Shown in pieces: positions 1 to 12,596 of a DNA stretch of 64,000 nucleotides (position 1 is its first letter; the number at the start of each line of letters is the position of its first letter). The DNA is from Monilinia fructicola (taxonomy: Eukaryota; Ascomycota; Leotiomycetes; Helotiales; Sclerotiniaceae): assembly GCA_008692225.1 (NCBI GenBank), contig VICG01000003.1:3370001-3434000 (forward strand). Direction: 5' to 3'. A model generated the notes under the pieces. It was not told where the DNA came from and made no database searches. It worked only from the letters and a program-made list of their open reading frames with translations. The position numbers and the translations under genes are program-made.

Positions 1-453
1 CTTCTCGCCACTCCAGACTGCTGGACCCGTACCGGCACTAACGTCGGACATCGACTCGGGCGAGACCTTGGCTCCCGTACCTTGCACCCCGGGAAATGGT
101 ATCAAGTGAACACGACGCAACTGTTCGAGTGAAACCTGACATTTGGCCAACTCGGCTTGGATCAGGCGCAATTCGTTGTGCTTCATGAGGATCTCGAGGC
201 TGAGTTCCGATTCGATGGTCTCTCGAACAAAGGCAAGATCATCGGTCGGTTCTTTGCTCTCCGTCATTTCCACATCTCTTCCATTCACGATCGGCGCACG
301 CGTTTCTTCCTCTGACCTTTCGCGCTTCCTTCGCTTCACATCGTGAATGGTTGACGCATTCACGACGGGCATCGGAAGATTCGGACTACTACTTCTCTTG
401 CGTTTCGACGGACTCGGACATTCGTAGGTCGAGAGGACAGAGTGTGCCGCCAT
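1..453 (-). CDS. N-terminal part of an unidentified nuclear-looking protein, cut by window edge
   Basis: On the minus strand an ATG at 453 opens a frame that stays open for 151 codons to the first base of the window, so the gene continues outside. The context before the start (AAAACATGG) suits a fungal initiator. The protein begins MAAHSVLSTYECPSPSKRKR and has several basic clusters (KRKR, KRRKRER) that could be nuclear localisation signals. A serine/glutamate-rich stretch and a probable coiled coil follow at about residues 85 to 125, rich in Leu, Glu and Gln and ending LEQLRR. No catalytic motif is visible. I do not recognise the family with certainty. The combination suggests a chromatin or transcription protein, which is inference. 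Confidence 0.65.
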   Translation of the reverse strand, partial: MAAHSVLSTYECPSPSKRKRSSSPNLPMPVVNASTIHDVKRRKRERSEEETRAPIVNGRDVEMTESKEPTDDLAFVRETIESELSLEILMKHNELRLIQAELAKCQVSLEQLRRVHLIPFPGVQGTGAKVSPESMSDVSAGTGPAVWSGEK

Positions 454-1068
454 GTTTTGGTTCCCTTCTCCATCTAAGACTAGATCGCAACCCCTGGATT
501 CAGAGATCCAACAAGGCAAGCGGAACATTCGCATATAAGTTGAGAAGGCTGAATGTGGGCGATGGAGTGAATGTGCGACCAGGCACTATGATTATTTGAA
601 GTCGTAAATAATGCGACTCGTAAGTAGTAGTTTCCGAGGTTGTTGCGCTCTAATAGATGGTGAAGGAAGTACTAGTACTAGTGATAGTAATAAGAATAAA
701 CTCAAATTCCTTTGGCGGGTGTGGGTGTGGGTGTGGGTGGGGTGTGGGTGTGGATGTCGGTGTCGGTGTCGGTGTCGTAAGGTTGCGCGATCTGACGGAT
801 CTGACGTCGATGATATGATAAGGGCCTCCCTAAAAGTGACCGAAGGAACAAAGTCTAATGAGAAAAAGAAAGAAGAAGAAAAAGAATGCGCCGATGATTT
901 TTGTACAGTCGAACGGAAGAATCAATTACAAGAGTTTATTGTGTAAAATAAATCGTAAAGGATTGCGTAAGAATTGAAATTATGCCGTGAGAAATTTGGC
1001 TTTGTATTGTTATAATTGTATCTTGGTAAAATTGGATGTTTATGATGGAAAGTATTTTTATGGTTTTG

Positions 1069-1128
1069 GGAGGGAGAAGGAGAGGGAGAGGGAGAGGGAG
1101 AGGGAGAGGGAGAGGGAAAGGGAGAAAG
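1069..1128. repeat. (GGGAGA)n microsatellite
   Basis: About ten hexanucleotide copies, slightly degenerate at the 3' end (GGGAAA, GAGAAA). Confidence 0.9.
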
Positions 1129-2325
1129 AGAGAGTTTGGGTTGGGTTGGGTTGGTTGATTGAGTGGGTGGGTGCGTAGGTGGTAGTGGTGGTAGTGGTGG
1201 TGGTGGTGTTGGTGGTGATGGATGATGATGAGGGATGGATGGTGGATGTTGGTGGTTTTGTATTGTCTTGTCTTATTGAAATGTTTGCGACCGTGTAGAG
1301 AGATAAGGGGGGGGGTGTTGAGGGGGGTTTAAGATACGGAACCAAATGGGAGAGCGAGAGGGGGGCCGGGGGTGTTGGAAAAGGTTGAAAACGGGAGGGA
1401 GTGAGTTATTGACGTATTGAATGAGGATATTGAATTGAATTGAATTGTATGTATTGATTGTATTGTTTGTGTTGTGTTGTGTTATGTTGGAATTGTTTGG
1501 TATTGAATGATGTTGGAATTGTATTGATTGTATTGTGTTGAATTGTATTGTGTTGGAATTGTATTGTATTGAATTGTATGAAGCGATGTGATTTGATATG
1601 GTGGTATAGTATGGATGGGGTAGGTAGTCTGGTATAATAGATGTGTAGTAAAGTACGGTACGGTACGAGAATAGTGGCAAAGTAAAGCAAGGCGAGGGAA
1701 GGAAGGTTAGATCAGGTCTGATCAGGTCTGGTCTGGTCAGGTTTGGTCTGGTTAGGTTTGGTCTGGTCTGATTAGATAAGGTAAATAAAGGGTAAAAGTA
1801 CTTTGCAATGTAAGATACTAATAAATAATAATAATAATAATAATAAAGGTAACAAAGTAAAATAGGAAAAAAGAGAGAAAGAAGAGGATTAAATTTGGGT
1901 GGATGGGAAATTGATTAGATCGCTTGTTGGCTCGTTCGTTTCTCTGGGTACGGGTACGATACAGTACGGTACAGGAGAGTAGATTGATTATTATGTGGGT
2001 GGGGGATAATCACACTCACTTATTTAATCAATCAATCCCTCGCTCGCTCACACTTATGACACTCGCACTCACACTCACTCACACTCACACTCACACTCAC
2101 ACTCGCGCTCACTCTACCTGGTGGGTGGATGTATGAAATGATGATAAATGGACGGAGTACCTAGTATGTATGGATGGATGAAATGAGCGAGTGGATGATG
2201 GCTTTTGCGCAACTTGGAAGTCACAACTCTTTGCTGTTAAGTCTCAAGAGTGATAGTGTGAAAAGTTAGTGATGTGAAGTAAAGTAGATTAAGGTAGTTA
2301 AGCACTCGCTTTGTATTAGGTAGGT

Positions 2326-2440
<115 letters not shown>

Positions 2441-3057
2441 AATCATTTGAATGATATGGATATGGATAGTACTGTAAAAAGAAAAAAAGGAAAGACAAGT
2501 GGGAAAAGAAGAGTAAACAAAGCGAAAAGTCGAATATTCTTTCTTTTTTGCTTTTTGCTTTTCTTATGTTTTCTTTCTTTCTTTCTTTCTTTTATTCTTT
2601 CTTTTTTATTCTCTTTAAATTCTATCATTATATAAATAAATGAATTAATCGTAAGATGAAAAGTATGTGTTTGTCTATCTATATGTTTACGGGTATGTAT
2701 GTTTGTGGGTATGTATGTCCACAGGTATTGTATGTATATATATATACAAGTAAACCTAACAACTTGAGAATCAAGCCAAAATCAAAGAATATAAGATTAT
2801 CAACAGACCTCAAAAAAGAGAGCAAGTGCATTCATTATTCCAAATAGAATTAAGATAGGCCATAGAAAAAAGTGGATGTTGGAATGATGAAGACATGATT
2901 TGTTTTCAATATGTTTCGTTGAGAGTACGTACTGTATGTACTAATTTACTTACTGTATGTATGGTCCACGGGTATTGATGATACTAATATGTATCTAGGT
3001 ATGTATGTCGATGTAACTTTATCTATTACTTGAAGTTTAAGGAATGAATAATATAAT

Positions 3058-3058
3058 A

Positions 3059-3102
<44 letters not shown>
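3058..3102. repeat. (ATT)n microsatellite
   Basis: About 14 copies of the trinucleotide inside a short AT-rich patch (about 3040-3230). Confidence 0.85.
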
Positions 3103-3112
<10 letters not shown>

Positions 3113-4646
3113 ATTATAAAAGAGTAAGATAGTAAATAAATAGTAGGAAATAGTATATAAATTTTATAATTATTATTTAATTATTTAATCTCAAATTATA
3201 GATTGTAATTGATATAGTATCTAATATAGAGTATATGCGGACGGGAGTATCTTCGTAATCTAGAATCTATATCACGAAGAAAAGGGTGTGAACCCGATCG
3301 AAAGGGGGGGTGGATGGATGATTAAGAGGGGTTGGTGGATTGATTGATTGATGAGTAATGAATCCAATAATGAATGAAGGATGGATGGATGGTATCATTG
3401 GTATGCTGGCTTAGCGTTCTTAGATGGGAAAGGTGTTGCTGTTCGCCAAAGCCGTAGTAGTGTAGTACTAGTAATAATAGTAGTACTAGTAATAATAATA
3501 ACAATATTATCAAGAAAGTCTATACTTGTAGCCTTCCTGATGAAGAATTGAATAATGGGTAATAATGTCACTCGCTAATGAAAGTGTTACATTTAAAGAT
3601 TCATGACCCTCTTTTTCCCTTTCCTCTTTCTTTCCCTTGCCTTTCGTTTTCTCTTCCCTTCCCTTCCCTTCCCTTCCCTTTCCTTTTCCCTTTTCCCTCT
3701 CTAATATTACTCACGCACTCACTCACTCATTCATCCATTCATCCATTCATTCATCAATCAATACAACCAACTCCCTCACCACCCAACGTGCCCTCCTTTC
3801 AAAAAACAAGTTCAATTCAACTGACCCACTGAATTATGCTCCCTACCAGTGTGACCACCCGTAATGCCGTGAATCATTAAATTAAGCGTCTTTTCCTACA
3901 TACATGTACAGGACAGTACGCCGCCATGCATCCAAGTGGCAAGGGTTACGACCGGGGATCTGACATTTAGCGCGAGCCCTTTATTGTCGCTTCAAATATC
4001 TTGGAATGAAGGTCCGGCAGAGCGAAAGTTCATTGGATGGGAAGAGGAGGAAAACCATGTTACGTACCTACCCACCCATGCCCAGCTAAACCTCTTGAGG
4101 ATCATCTCCTCTTCTCCGTCCCTTCTTTTTATTCCATGGACAAGCTATTTGGGAGTGATGCCCATCTCTCGCGCTGCGGTATGGGCAAAATGAGAAATGT
4201 CCCATTTTACTGTACGGAGTATTGTACAGTATGTACTGTATCCATGTATTCCGTGCTGTACGTATGTACTGTACTTACTTTGCTGTACAGTACAGTATCG
4301 CATGATTCCTAAAGCAGATCATACATGGGGAAAAAGGGGGGGAGAAGAAGTAAAGATGAAGCACATGTGAAATCTACTATATACTGCATTCCACTGTATA
4401 CTGACTGCATGATATATATGATGCAAAAAAGGAATCCACAAGAAGCATGATGTGTTTGCGACCTACTTATTATTACATTACAGTCTGTCCTGTATGTTGC
4501 GGTGTTGCGACTGCCCACTGCCCAGGTGTATGATTCCACATCTCCCGTACACTACTGACTGACTGTACCAATCTCCGTCGATGCTCTTCGCCTACCGAAG
4601 TACGGAGTATCCAATACTCGGTATTGTTCTGGATGCGTGTATAGTA

Positions 4647-5055
4647 GAGACATTTAGCCAGTTTTTCATTTTCATTTTCATAGTTTATATAATAGGCATA
4701 GTTTATGAATATGAAAATCCTATTAAAAGGCATTTAGCTACTATTCATATTTCTCAAATTAGCGAGATTATAAATGGTCTAGTATTTTATACAAGCGGAT
4801 CCATAAATAGGCTAGATTGCATTAGAATTACTAGTAATTCTAATATAGGTATATATCTTCAAGATTATCGCCCGTTTTGGCTATATTAGGTTAATTTGAT
4901 GAAAATGAAATTCCACTTTATATTCATCGAAATGAATGAATATAAAGTGGGTCAAAGGATTTCATAGTTGCTCTTTTGGGATTCGTTTTAATAATGAATC
5001 GATCGCTACTATGAATTCCCTTATTCGAAACTTTTAACAGTTACCTAAATGTCTC
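4647..5055. mobile_element. Small TA-flanked inverted-repeat element (MITE-like)
   Basis: The left end GAGACATTTA is the exact reverse complement of the right end TAAATGTCTC, and both are flanked by TA. That duplication is typical of the Tc1/mariner/pogo group. The element is 409 bases long with no coding potential. Inside lie a perfect 24-base palindrome (4821-4844) and a 15-base-arm hairpin (about 4912-4949). The terminal repeat is short, so chance is not fully excluded, but the TA flanks and internal palindromes support a non-autonomous element. Confidence 0.55.
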
Positions 5056-5550
5056 TAGTATATATTATATACTATACACTTCATACGTACTTGAACCTAG
5101 ATGCTTTTGAGCTACTTTCCACAATTATGAAAGAGTCAAGACTCAAGACTGACTCATAATGTTCTCGACCATTCGCTAACGATGATGGAATGAGCCAAGG
5201 GTACTCATTAGTCCTTGACACTTATATTAGTCCTTCCTTACTGGTACTTTGTGGAAAGGCTGCCCCAGAAGTTACATCCATGGATTATTACAGTACAGGA
5301 TCAACTCGAATTTAGAATCATTTCATCAACAGCCGTGCGTAGTCCAAGGAATCCATCCTTTCGGCGATGATCATCAACCAATCCACGGATCTCGAATCCA
5401 GTATTGGGGCTAGGATTGTCTGTCTGTTTGTTACTGAACTTACTTTACTGTACGGAGGACGGAGGACAGTAGAGAACAGGAAAGCCGCGTGGATAAACTT
5501 AGACATCCATCGGCCATATCGTAGAAACTTCTCAACTGGTCATCCAATAT

Positions 5551-5552
5551 AA

Positions 5553-5595
<43 letters not shown>
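5551..5595. repeat. (CA)n microsatellite
   Basis: About 22 uninterrupted CA dinucleotides. Confidence 0.9.
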
Positions 5596-5596
<1 letters not shown>

Positions 5597-7357
5597 TTCT
5601 TAACTTCGTATGAATCGCACCCTCATTTTCACTCATAATTCCATATTGGCTCGTTTAAGCTCGACGGTTTAATTAAGACCGGGCAGGGCAAAGAGGCGTA
5701 GCAAGATTCCCGAGGTCCAGTCAAATGGCTACAATCTGAGACTATCTTGGGCAGCTACCCTTGTCTGATCTTATTACAATACTCCGTACTCTATGCTGTA
5801 TGTATATAGCTGGCTGTACCGACTCCAGAGCCTGGACTGGGTGTGTATCGAACCTCAACCCCTTCGGGAGGCTGCGTATTTTTGGTCCCATGGGGAATCT
5901 TTCGTGCTTCTCGCGCTGTGCCTGCTACTGTACATACAGGCCAGTCAGTACAGTGTACACCATTTACCGGCAGATATGCACAAGGCTTGTGAGTCGTGAC
6001 GGTGACATATTTGTGCGTAGCCTTGGACATAAAACGACACGACACGACACGACACGGAACGGGACGAAATCAAAAGAGCACATTACTGTAATCTCCATGC
6101 CTCCAGCAGTCCAGCTTCGCATCATTAAACTATAATATCATCATATCAAGAGTATAAGGTTTGCGCGGCAGTACAGTAGATAAGCTAGATTATGAAACCA
6201 AAATATTTGACGGATGAGACAGTCAGTGATGAGAAACCCCTTCCTTTCCCCTCCCCTCCCCTCCCCTCTCCTCCCCTCTCCTCCCCCACTCATGTGAAGA
6301 ATGGATAATGAGGGGAAAGCTTTATAAGGTGGTGCTCATCTACGGAGTACTGTACAGTAGCAATCAACATTGGCAGAGCACCGATTACTGCAGATAACAT
6401 CTCCAACTAACCGTCTGCAATCGACAGCTTGATCCATGTAGTTAGTACTCGGTGCGTACGGGACTACTGAGTACTCTCCTGTATTGTACTGGAGAGAACA
6501 TGCGCCTCCCCATGACAGGACAAGCACCGTGTCACGGGGAAGCCAATTCAATCCCGTCCAACAAATCGGGGATATCGTGTCTAGCCTTGCAGGACCATTC
6601 TACTCTACAGTACAATATCTGCAGGACGAGCATTGGGAAGACCCGAGGAATTTCGGGTTTCTGTTTGAAGATTCTTGTCAGCACTCTGCAAGTAAGTATA
6701 TTTATATATATTTCTACAACCAAAGACAAAGGCACGAAACCCGAAGGATGAGGGATGAGGGATGAAGGGATGAGTGGATGAAGGGATAAAGGGGTACAAG
6801 AGGTCACAAGAAAACGCAACAATTGATAAGTTTCATAAGTTTCATGGTGTTGTGAGGGACAGATGATTGATGATAGATGTAGTAGTGTCTTGTTATTTGA
6901 GAAGTCTCTCGAATCTCTCGAAATCTAGAAACTGTGTTTGTGTGACTACCTACAACCCTCTGGACCTTGGTCCACCAGGTCCTTTCAATAGACAAAAACT
7001 CGGGCTTTTGATTGGCCGATTAACAACTTCCGACCTCCGATGTTATCCAAATCGATCCAAAATTTAGCAGAGCCTAAGAGATGCTTCAATCAAAGTCTAC
7101 AAGAGAAATTAAAATGATCTTTCCAGACCTCTCCACCTAGGGGCAAAGAAATACCTACAAGCAAGCCCTTGACTCCTCTCTTCTAACCTATTAACCATTC
7201 TTCAAGATCCCGTTTCCTATCTTCGCAGGCGACCCCATCTTCCCTATTGCACCTTTGAACCTTTTCACGTTAATTTGAACGTCATTCAGCAGCAGCAGTA
7301 GCAGCAGCAAAACACAACACACAACTTCAAACCTCAACACCAATACCAATACCAATA
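5596..7357. other. Intergenic, upstream of the Alba-domain gene
   Basis: No supported gene. Contents are a CTCCC-rich pyrimidine tract (6240-6285), TACTCCGTA-type motifs at 5780 and 6341, and a CAG-rich leader (7288-7310) just upstream of the Alba gene. The last 50 bases before 7358 are an A/C-rich CAATACCAATACC run typical of a fungal 5' leader. Confidence 0.5.
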
Positions 7358-8233
7358 ATGGCAAAAACCAAAAAACGCGTCCCGCAAAGGCGGTGCATCC
7401 GGAAAAGAAAATAGAGACAACACAAAGCGCAAACGTGAAGAAGCAATCGGAGCAGATGGCTCCAGGCGCAAGGGAAATTTCCCCTCTACCTTTCAAGAAC
7501 ATGATCAAGATCGACCATCCAAAAAAGCAAAATCTACCACCACCTCTGTTCAAACACCATTCCACCAAGCTAGACCACAGAATCCCCCCCCCTCAATCTT
7601 CTCAGGCGCGCCGGGTTTTGCCAACCAAAAACCTCAAATCTCCCCCCCAGTCGACATAAGCCCCTCCCACCAAACGACCCACCTATCCATCCTCTCCTCC
7701 TCCCAAATCCAAAAGAAAGTCTCCCGTATCCTCTCCATCCTCAGCACCTTCTCCTTCTCCGACCCATCGCCCCACGTCGTCCTCCTATCCGCCAAAGCAC
7801 CCTCCGTATGCAAGCTCATTTCCATCGCCGAGATCGTCAAGCGGGAGCTCGCCCGGAGCGGAAAAAAGTGGTATCAATACAACGTTGTGGGAGAACTTGC
7901 CACCAGCGTTCCACGCAATATCGAGGCAGAGAAGGAGGAGGAGGAGGAGGAAGAGGAAGATGTTGAGATGAGAGATGGGGGTGAGGAGGAGGCAGAGCAA
8001 GCTTTTGAAACCATGAAGACGCCCTTTGAAAGAGCGCTGGATGCCGAGGGAAAACCCAAGATTAGGGGCTTGGCGACTTTGACGCTCTATCTTTCCCGCG
8101 TCAGGATTGAGAGTTTGAAGAAAATCTACGGGTATGTCTGTCCATTTCATCCTCCTTCGCTCCGCCTCATATCTTTCTTTTCTTTATATACTAACCGCGG
8201 CTTTGTAGAGAACAAACTAATGCTTTGACTTGA
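7358..8233 (+). CDS. Alba-like nucleic-acid-binding domain protein (1-base frameshift near the start)
   Basis: Exon 1 is 7358-8131. The intron 8132-8208 has GT..AG borders and a CTAAC branch site at 8191. Exon 2 ends with TGA at 8231. After a basic, disordered N-terminus (MAKTK, then KRKREE and SKKAK patches) comes an Alba-like fold: SQIQKKVSRILSIL, HVVLLSAKAPSVCKLISIAE and WYQYNVVGEL. An acidic EEEEEE insertion follows, then a final strand/helix (PKIRGLATLTLYLSRV). The family includes RNase P/MRP subunits of the Rpp20/Rpp25 type and chromatin/RNA-binding Alba proteins; which applies cannot be told here. The ATG at 7358 has good context but reads into a stop after 18 codons. Removing one A from the A6 run at 7370-7375 joins it to the long frame and gives 265 residues, an exact codon count. 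It is convergent with the VTC1 gene. Confidence 0.75.
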
Positions 8234-8936
8234 TCGATCATTGTGCTTGTTTAGGAGGGAAGAAAGTAAGGAAGTAAGAATGGAAGGAAGGAAGGAAGGG
8301 AGGGAGGGAGGGAGGGAGGAAGGATAGATGGATGGATGGATGAAGAATGTACGCATGCATTGATCGGATTGATTTATGAAATGGATGAAATGGAACCACA
8401 GGGTAATCTGGCGTTTCTGGAATGAAGGGAATATTCATAGATGCGGATGGAGATACCCAATACTTGCTTCACAGGAGGGGTAAGTTGGTAGCGATATCAG
8501 CGGGGTTTCATACAATCGGTGATGCACCAGACAGGAATTTTAGATGGTTAGTTTACATCCTAATATACATTCATTTACTTATGTGGCGTGGCTATGGCTA
8601 CTCAACACTATACGATGGTGCAATTATGCCTTGCTTTCCCAATCTACATACCCTCCCTTTCAATTCCATGACCGACCAAATACCCTTCCAAACCCCGAAT
8701 GAATATACATGCCCACGCTGAATATACCGCTAAGAAATCGGTGGTAGAGTGCCGTTTCTTTTTCCCAATTTGACATTCCCCTCTTTTCACTCCCGCAAAA
8801 ATATCCTCCACCCTCATCTCATTATCTCCTATCCGGATTCTCGCTTCTACAACCACTTCATCATTCATCATCCCCCTCCCTCTCCACTCCTCATTTCCCC
8901 ATTCCCATTCCATCACCCCTTTCCCCGTCACACCGC
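8234..8936. other. Intergenic between convergent Alba and VTC1 genes
   Basis: GGAAG/GGGAGG repeats (8281-8325) and a GATG run (8328-8345). The rest presumably carries the two 3' untranslated regions. No open frame here looks coding. Confidence 0.5.
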
Positions 8937-9470
8937 CTATTCCCTCCCATAAACAATTCTCAGGATGAAATTCACCACCACGGCCACCAGCAACACCAAC
9001 GCCAAAACCGTCGGACCAACCCGATCATCAAATCCTCCCTGTCCTCTCAATCGGATGCTCTTCGCTCGCCAATGATACACGTACAATGCATACCCCATCG
9101 TCAACATGCTGATGACGGTGAAGATGGAGGCCGAGATGAATGCGGGGCGGTCGCCAAAATTCAGCATGCCGATTGCGAGGGCGCCGAGGATGACGGTGAA
9201 GTTCAGCCACGAGAGGAAGGTGCGCTCGTTGGCGAAGAATACCTTGGGTTCGACGCGCGTGGGGAGCGCAATGCGTTTTCCTGGGTGGGAGATGGGTTAG
9301 TAGTGGCTACGCGGGAGAGGGTGAGGGATGGAAGCGTGGGGGGAAGATGGAGGAATGTTCATGGGCTGGGGTCCGTGGCGAGGATTGGGCTCGTGCTATC
9401 TGGTGGGAACGCCCGGGGGAAGAGTGGAGGACTAACCCGGCGCCGTTTGGAGGAGCGGTTGGCTGGACAT
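8937..9470 (-). CDS. vtc1: VTC1-type vacuolar transporter chaperone subunit (DUF202)
   Basis: Exon 1 runs 9470-9437 ([12 protein letters not shown]). The intron 9436-9281 has GT..AG borders. Exon 2 runs 9280-8937 and ends with TAG. The product is 125 residues, normal for Vtc1. It carries the family signature: [35 protein letters not shown] as the first membrane segment, then [10 protein letters not shown] and a DDRVGPT loop, and a last membrane segment ending VVNFIL. By family knowledge Vtc1 is the small membrane subunit of the vacuolar transporter chaperone complex, which makes polyphosphate from ATP and moves it into the vacuole; the conserved basic residues line the channel. The reading frame is intact. 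It is transcribed away from the dynein light-chain gene. Confidence 0.93.
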
Positions 9471-10073
9471 CTTGGATGAGATTGTATTTGCGAATGGGTG
9501 TGTGTGTGTGTGTGTGTGAGGTATGACGATAAGGACCGAATGTCTTAGACAGCCGCTTCGAATCTATTCGCACAAGGTTGCACGAGGGAATCACGTCTTT
9601 CCAAAGCGTTATTTTCGTTTCTGCGAATTCGTGGCAGTCGTTGTCCGCGGCGTATGGTCTTTGGATCTTTCGAGTGATACCGATGTGGTTGATTTAGGAA
9701 TATGGATGAAGAGAAACTTGGATCACGGAGAGAGAGAGAGAGAGACATTCAGAAACTCTCTACTTTCACCTAGGTATAATGAGCCCCACTCTAATGCACG
9801 TTTCTACCAATGTCATGCTATTGGTCAATGCTGATAGCTCTCTTAGTGTATGCATGGTTGACCAATCAACGAGGTCACAACACGTGAATTGGCAAAACAG
9901 ATAGCTCGTCGCTGTGTTGCCTCTGGATAGTGACTGCCATCCACCAAGCCACCACCATCAATCAATCATAATAAACGGAACCTTAGGTTCAACAACATTG
10001 GGATTTCACATCGCGAGATACTTTGATTACTACTTACTATCCTATCACATCATATAAAGAAGAGAAAGCAAAT
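9471..10073. promoter_or_regulatory. Shared divergent promoter region, VTC1 / dynein light chain
   Basis: About 600 bases separate the two start codons. A GT-dinucleotide run (9498-9519), a GA run (9727-9744) and a CACGTG E-box-like hexamer at 9892 are visible. A CACGTG core is the known target of bHLH factors such as Pho4 for phosphate genes in yeast. Linking it to VTC1 here is inference. Confidence 0.4.
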
Positions 10074-10790
10074 ATGGCAACACCTGTAGGTTTTATCGTT
10101 GATCCAAAGGAAGAAGGATTTAGCTGATTGATACTCTTTCTTAGCCCATTTCCTACACGAGATTGAGACAAATCGCAAGTGATGTGAGTTGGCTGGATCT
10201 CTACCCACCATTCATTTGCCGTTGATGTTTTGAAATGGGCGGTCTACTGAGAATTGATTGAACAGGCGTGTCAGAATGCACTTGGAAGTGCCGACTTCTA
10301 TGAACACACCAAGACGGAATCTTGGAATACTACAATCATCGTATGCATACACGCTCTTCCCTGCGGCAGAAAAGCAGCACACCTGCGGATGTACAATAAC
10401 TAACCCTTCGATGGCCAGAATTCCATCCTCAAATCCCTCATCTCGGAATCTACTCCTCCGACCGGCAGCTCCCCCTCCTTTAAATACGCAGTCAACAGCA
10501 CCATCATCCAACATCTTGTTCCTACCTCCGCGCTCAACAAATCTAAAGTCGTACCTCCCAGCTCGTCCCCTGAGACGGAGGAGAAGGATGATGCGAAAAT
10601 AACGACAAGTGATGCGAAGGGAGAGGCCAAGAGTACCGATGGCAAACCTCATGTGGGAAGAAGGGGGATGCATAGTGCGACGGGGGCATACTGGAATGAG
10701 AAGACAGATGGGATGTGGAGTTTCAAGTATGAGGGCGGTGAAGGGAAGGGGTTGGATGTGGTTATCAGTGTCATCTGGATTGCGGTGTAA
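10074..10790 (+). CDS. Tctex1-family dynein light chain (DYNLT)
   Basis: Four exons: 10074-10085, 10145-10183, 10266-10340 and 10419-10790. All three introns have GT..AG borders and lengths of 59, 82 and 78 bases. The phases close exactly to give 165 residues (MATP, then PISYTRLRQIASD and further exons). The Tctex1 core is clear: helices up to SADFYEHTKTESWNTTII, then FKYAVNSTIIQHLVP, then MHSATGAYWNEKTDGMWSFK and a C-terminal strand ending VVISVIWIAV. Compared with animal Tctex1 there is a low-complexity insertion of about 45 residues (Ser, Glu, Lys) before the MHSATGAYW strand. By family knowledge it is an accessory chain of cytoplasmic dynein that dimerises and binds the intermediate chain and cargo. 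The first coding exon holds only four codons, so simple open-frame searches miss the gene. Confidence 0.88.
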
Positions 10791-12596
10791 AGAGGAGGCT
10801 TTTGATGATGAGATGTGTAGGGGCCGATTGGCAGGTAGCTCGGGGCTGCTGGTTCTATTGGAGGATATAATGAATGATCAAGGAGAATGTGTCGGAAGGG
10901 AGCGATGAATGGATGATGTGTGGGGGGCGAACGGGGGATGAGCTCAGTATGGGTACACGATTCGCATTTCTTGCGTTCCAGTCAAAAATAGTTTGATGGA
11001 ATCTGATCGACCGAGCGTGTTGTCAGTTGAAGAAGATCTGTCAGAAGAGAGGTTTTAATGATACATATTAGATGATCTCTGGCGGTCATGCCAACTAGTT
11101 GTATCGTTTCATTTTTACTTTTTCGTGTTTTTTGATCGCGTTGTTGTGGAGGTGGACATCCGTATTAGATGTAAGATATCGGATGCTTGATTGCTTGATA
11201 TATTCTTACTCATCATGATGATGCACTGACTGGTATGAGCCGATCTCGTTCGCATGACAGCAGGGGAAACTTGTTTCAACAGACCAAGAGAAAAATGGTG
11301 GTTTGATTCTGTTTCCGAGGTATTTCTTGGTTGGCAATAAAGTATACCGCACCTCATTCGCATGTACGGAGGACAGAGCAAGAACATCATTCCGAAAAAG
11401 AAGTACAGAGAGTGAGTGTATGGTACACTCGGACAAGTGTCGGTGAGTCTTTGCATATTATCGCGTCGTATTTCCTTGCGAATCAATCATCTCTCCCTCT
11501 TATGGAATATTGATATCATCCAAACTACTCTTCTCGTACATCACCAGCAACAAAATATATAAATATCCATGAAGAGTTCCAATCGTCATCAGAAGATCAA
11601 TTCTTTTCAATTTAATCGTAACACTCACTAATTAGTGACTACATACTTACCGGTGATATGCAAACCCTCAGATATTACCTAAGCAATCGAGTCATGATGT
11701 CCGCGATCCCCCTTCTAAATAATGAGGTGTGAGCTTCGGATCAATTACCATGTCCAGGTCGTGATCCGCTACTAGTGAAGGCGAGAGTGGGTCGGATTTA
11801 TGGGTGAAGAAAGGGTTAGAATTTCCAAACTTGACCTGTTTTCGAGAGGCAAATATGGATCCGGTTTTTCGCCGTGCGAAGAGCTTCTCAGTGGTGGGAT
11901 CTTGATTAGGTTTTGATTAGGTCCTCCAGGGCTGGTTGGAGTGTTTCCGAATTAGTTTGACGTGTGGGTGGCTCCGGGGAGGGAGGCGGGTGGATGGATG
12001 GATGGATGGATGGATATATTGTGGTTTTGCGGTTGCCCTTGATCAATACCACAAACGAAACGACATAGACTAGAATACGATTGATTGTGCGATAGATGGA
12101 ATTCGAGACGAGCCGTGTGTGTTTGTAAAGACGGTATTGCTGTGGCGTAACGCACGATCCGAAGAATCATACCATACCAACCGTTGTATTTATGGAGATC
12201 CAGGCGGGATTCCACCCACGGTTGTAGTGACGAATTAAGGCTTTGATGCGATAGGGGCCGTCGCGAGAGTTAGAATCACGAGATATATCCTCGTGTCCAT
12301 ATATAGACACGGCGGGGAAATCGATGATAGTGTCGCTACTCAGTGCTTAACTGAGGAAGGAGCAAGAGTGAGTCAGTCTTCCAACAAGCTATTTCGTTTA
12401 CTGACTCTTGTACTAGACAAACATCGCTTGCTGAACCTTCACTCTTCTTCAATATCAAGACACGTCAAGTACAACGACAACGTCAAGCAAACCTGTCTGG
12501 GAGAACACATAAATTCCTCTTTGCCAAACGACCAAAGAGATTCTGTCAAAGGATCACCCCATCTTTTGGAAAACCCATCCTGTGGAAAAATTCACC
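10791..12596. other. Intergenic between dynein light chain and F-box genes
   Basis: No supported gene. A (GGAT)n run lies at 11991-12015. A weakly AT-rich leader lies before 12597. Open frames on either strand lack family motifs. Confidence 0.5.

Noticed and set aside
5835..5865. tRNA T-arm (GGTTCGA on the minus strand)
   Set aside because: The flanking bases do not form a T stem and no acceptor, D or anticodon arms can be fitted around it.
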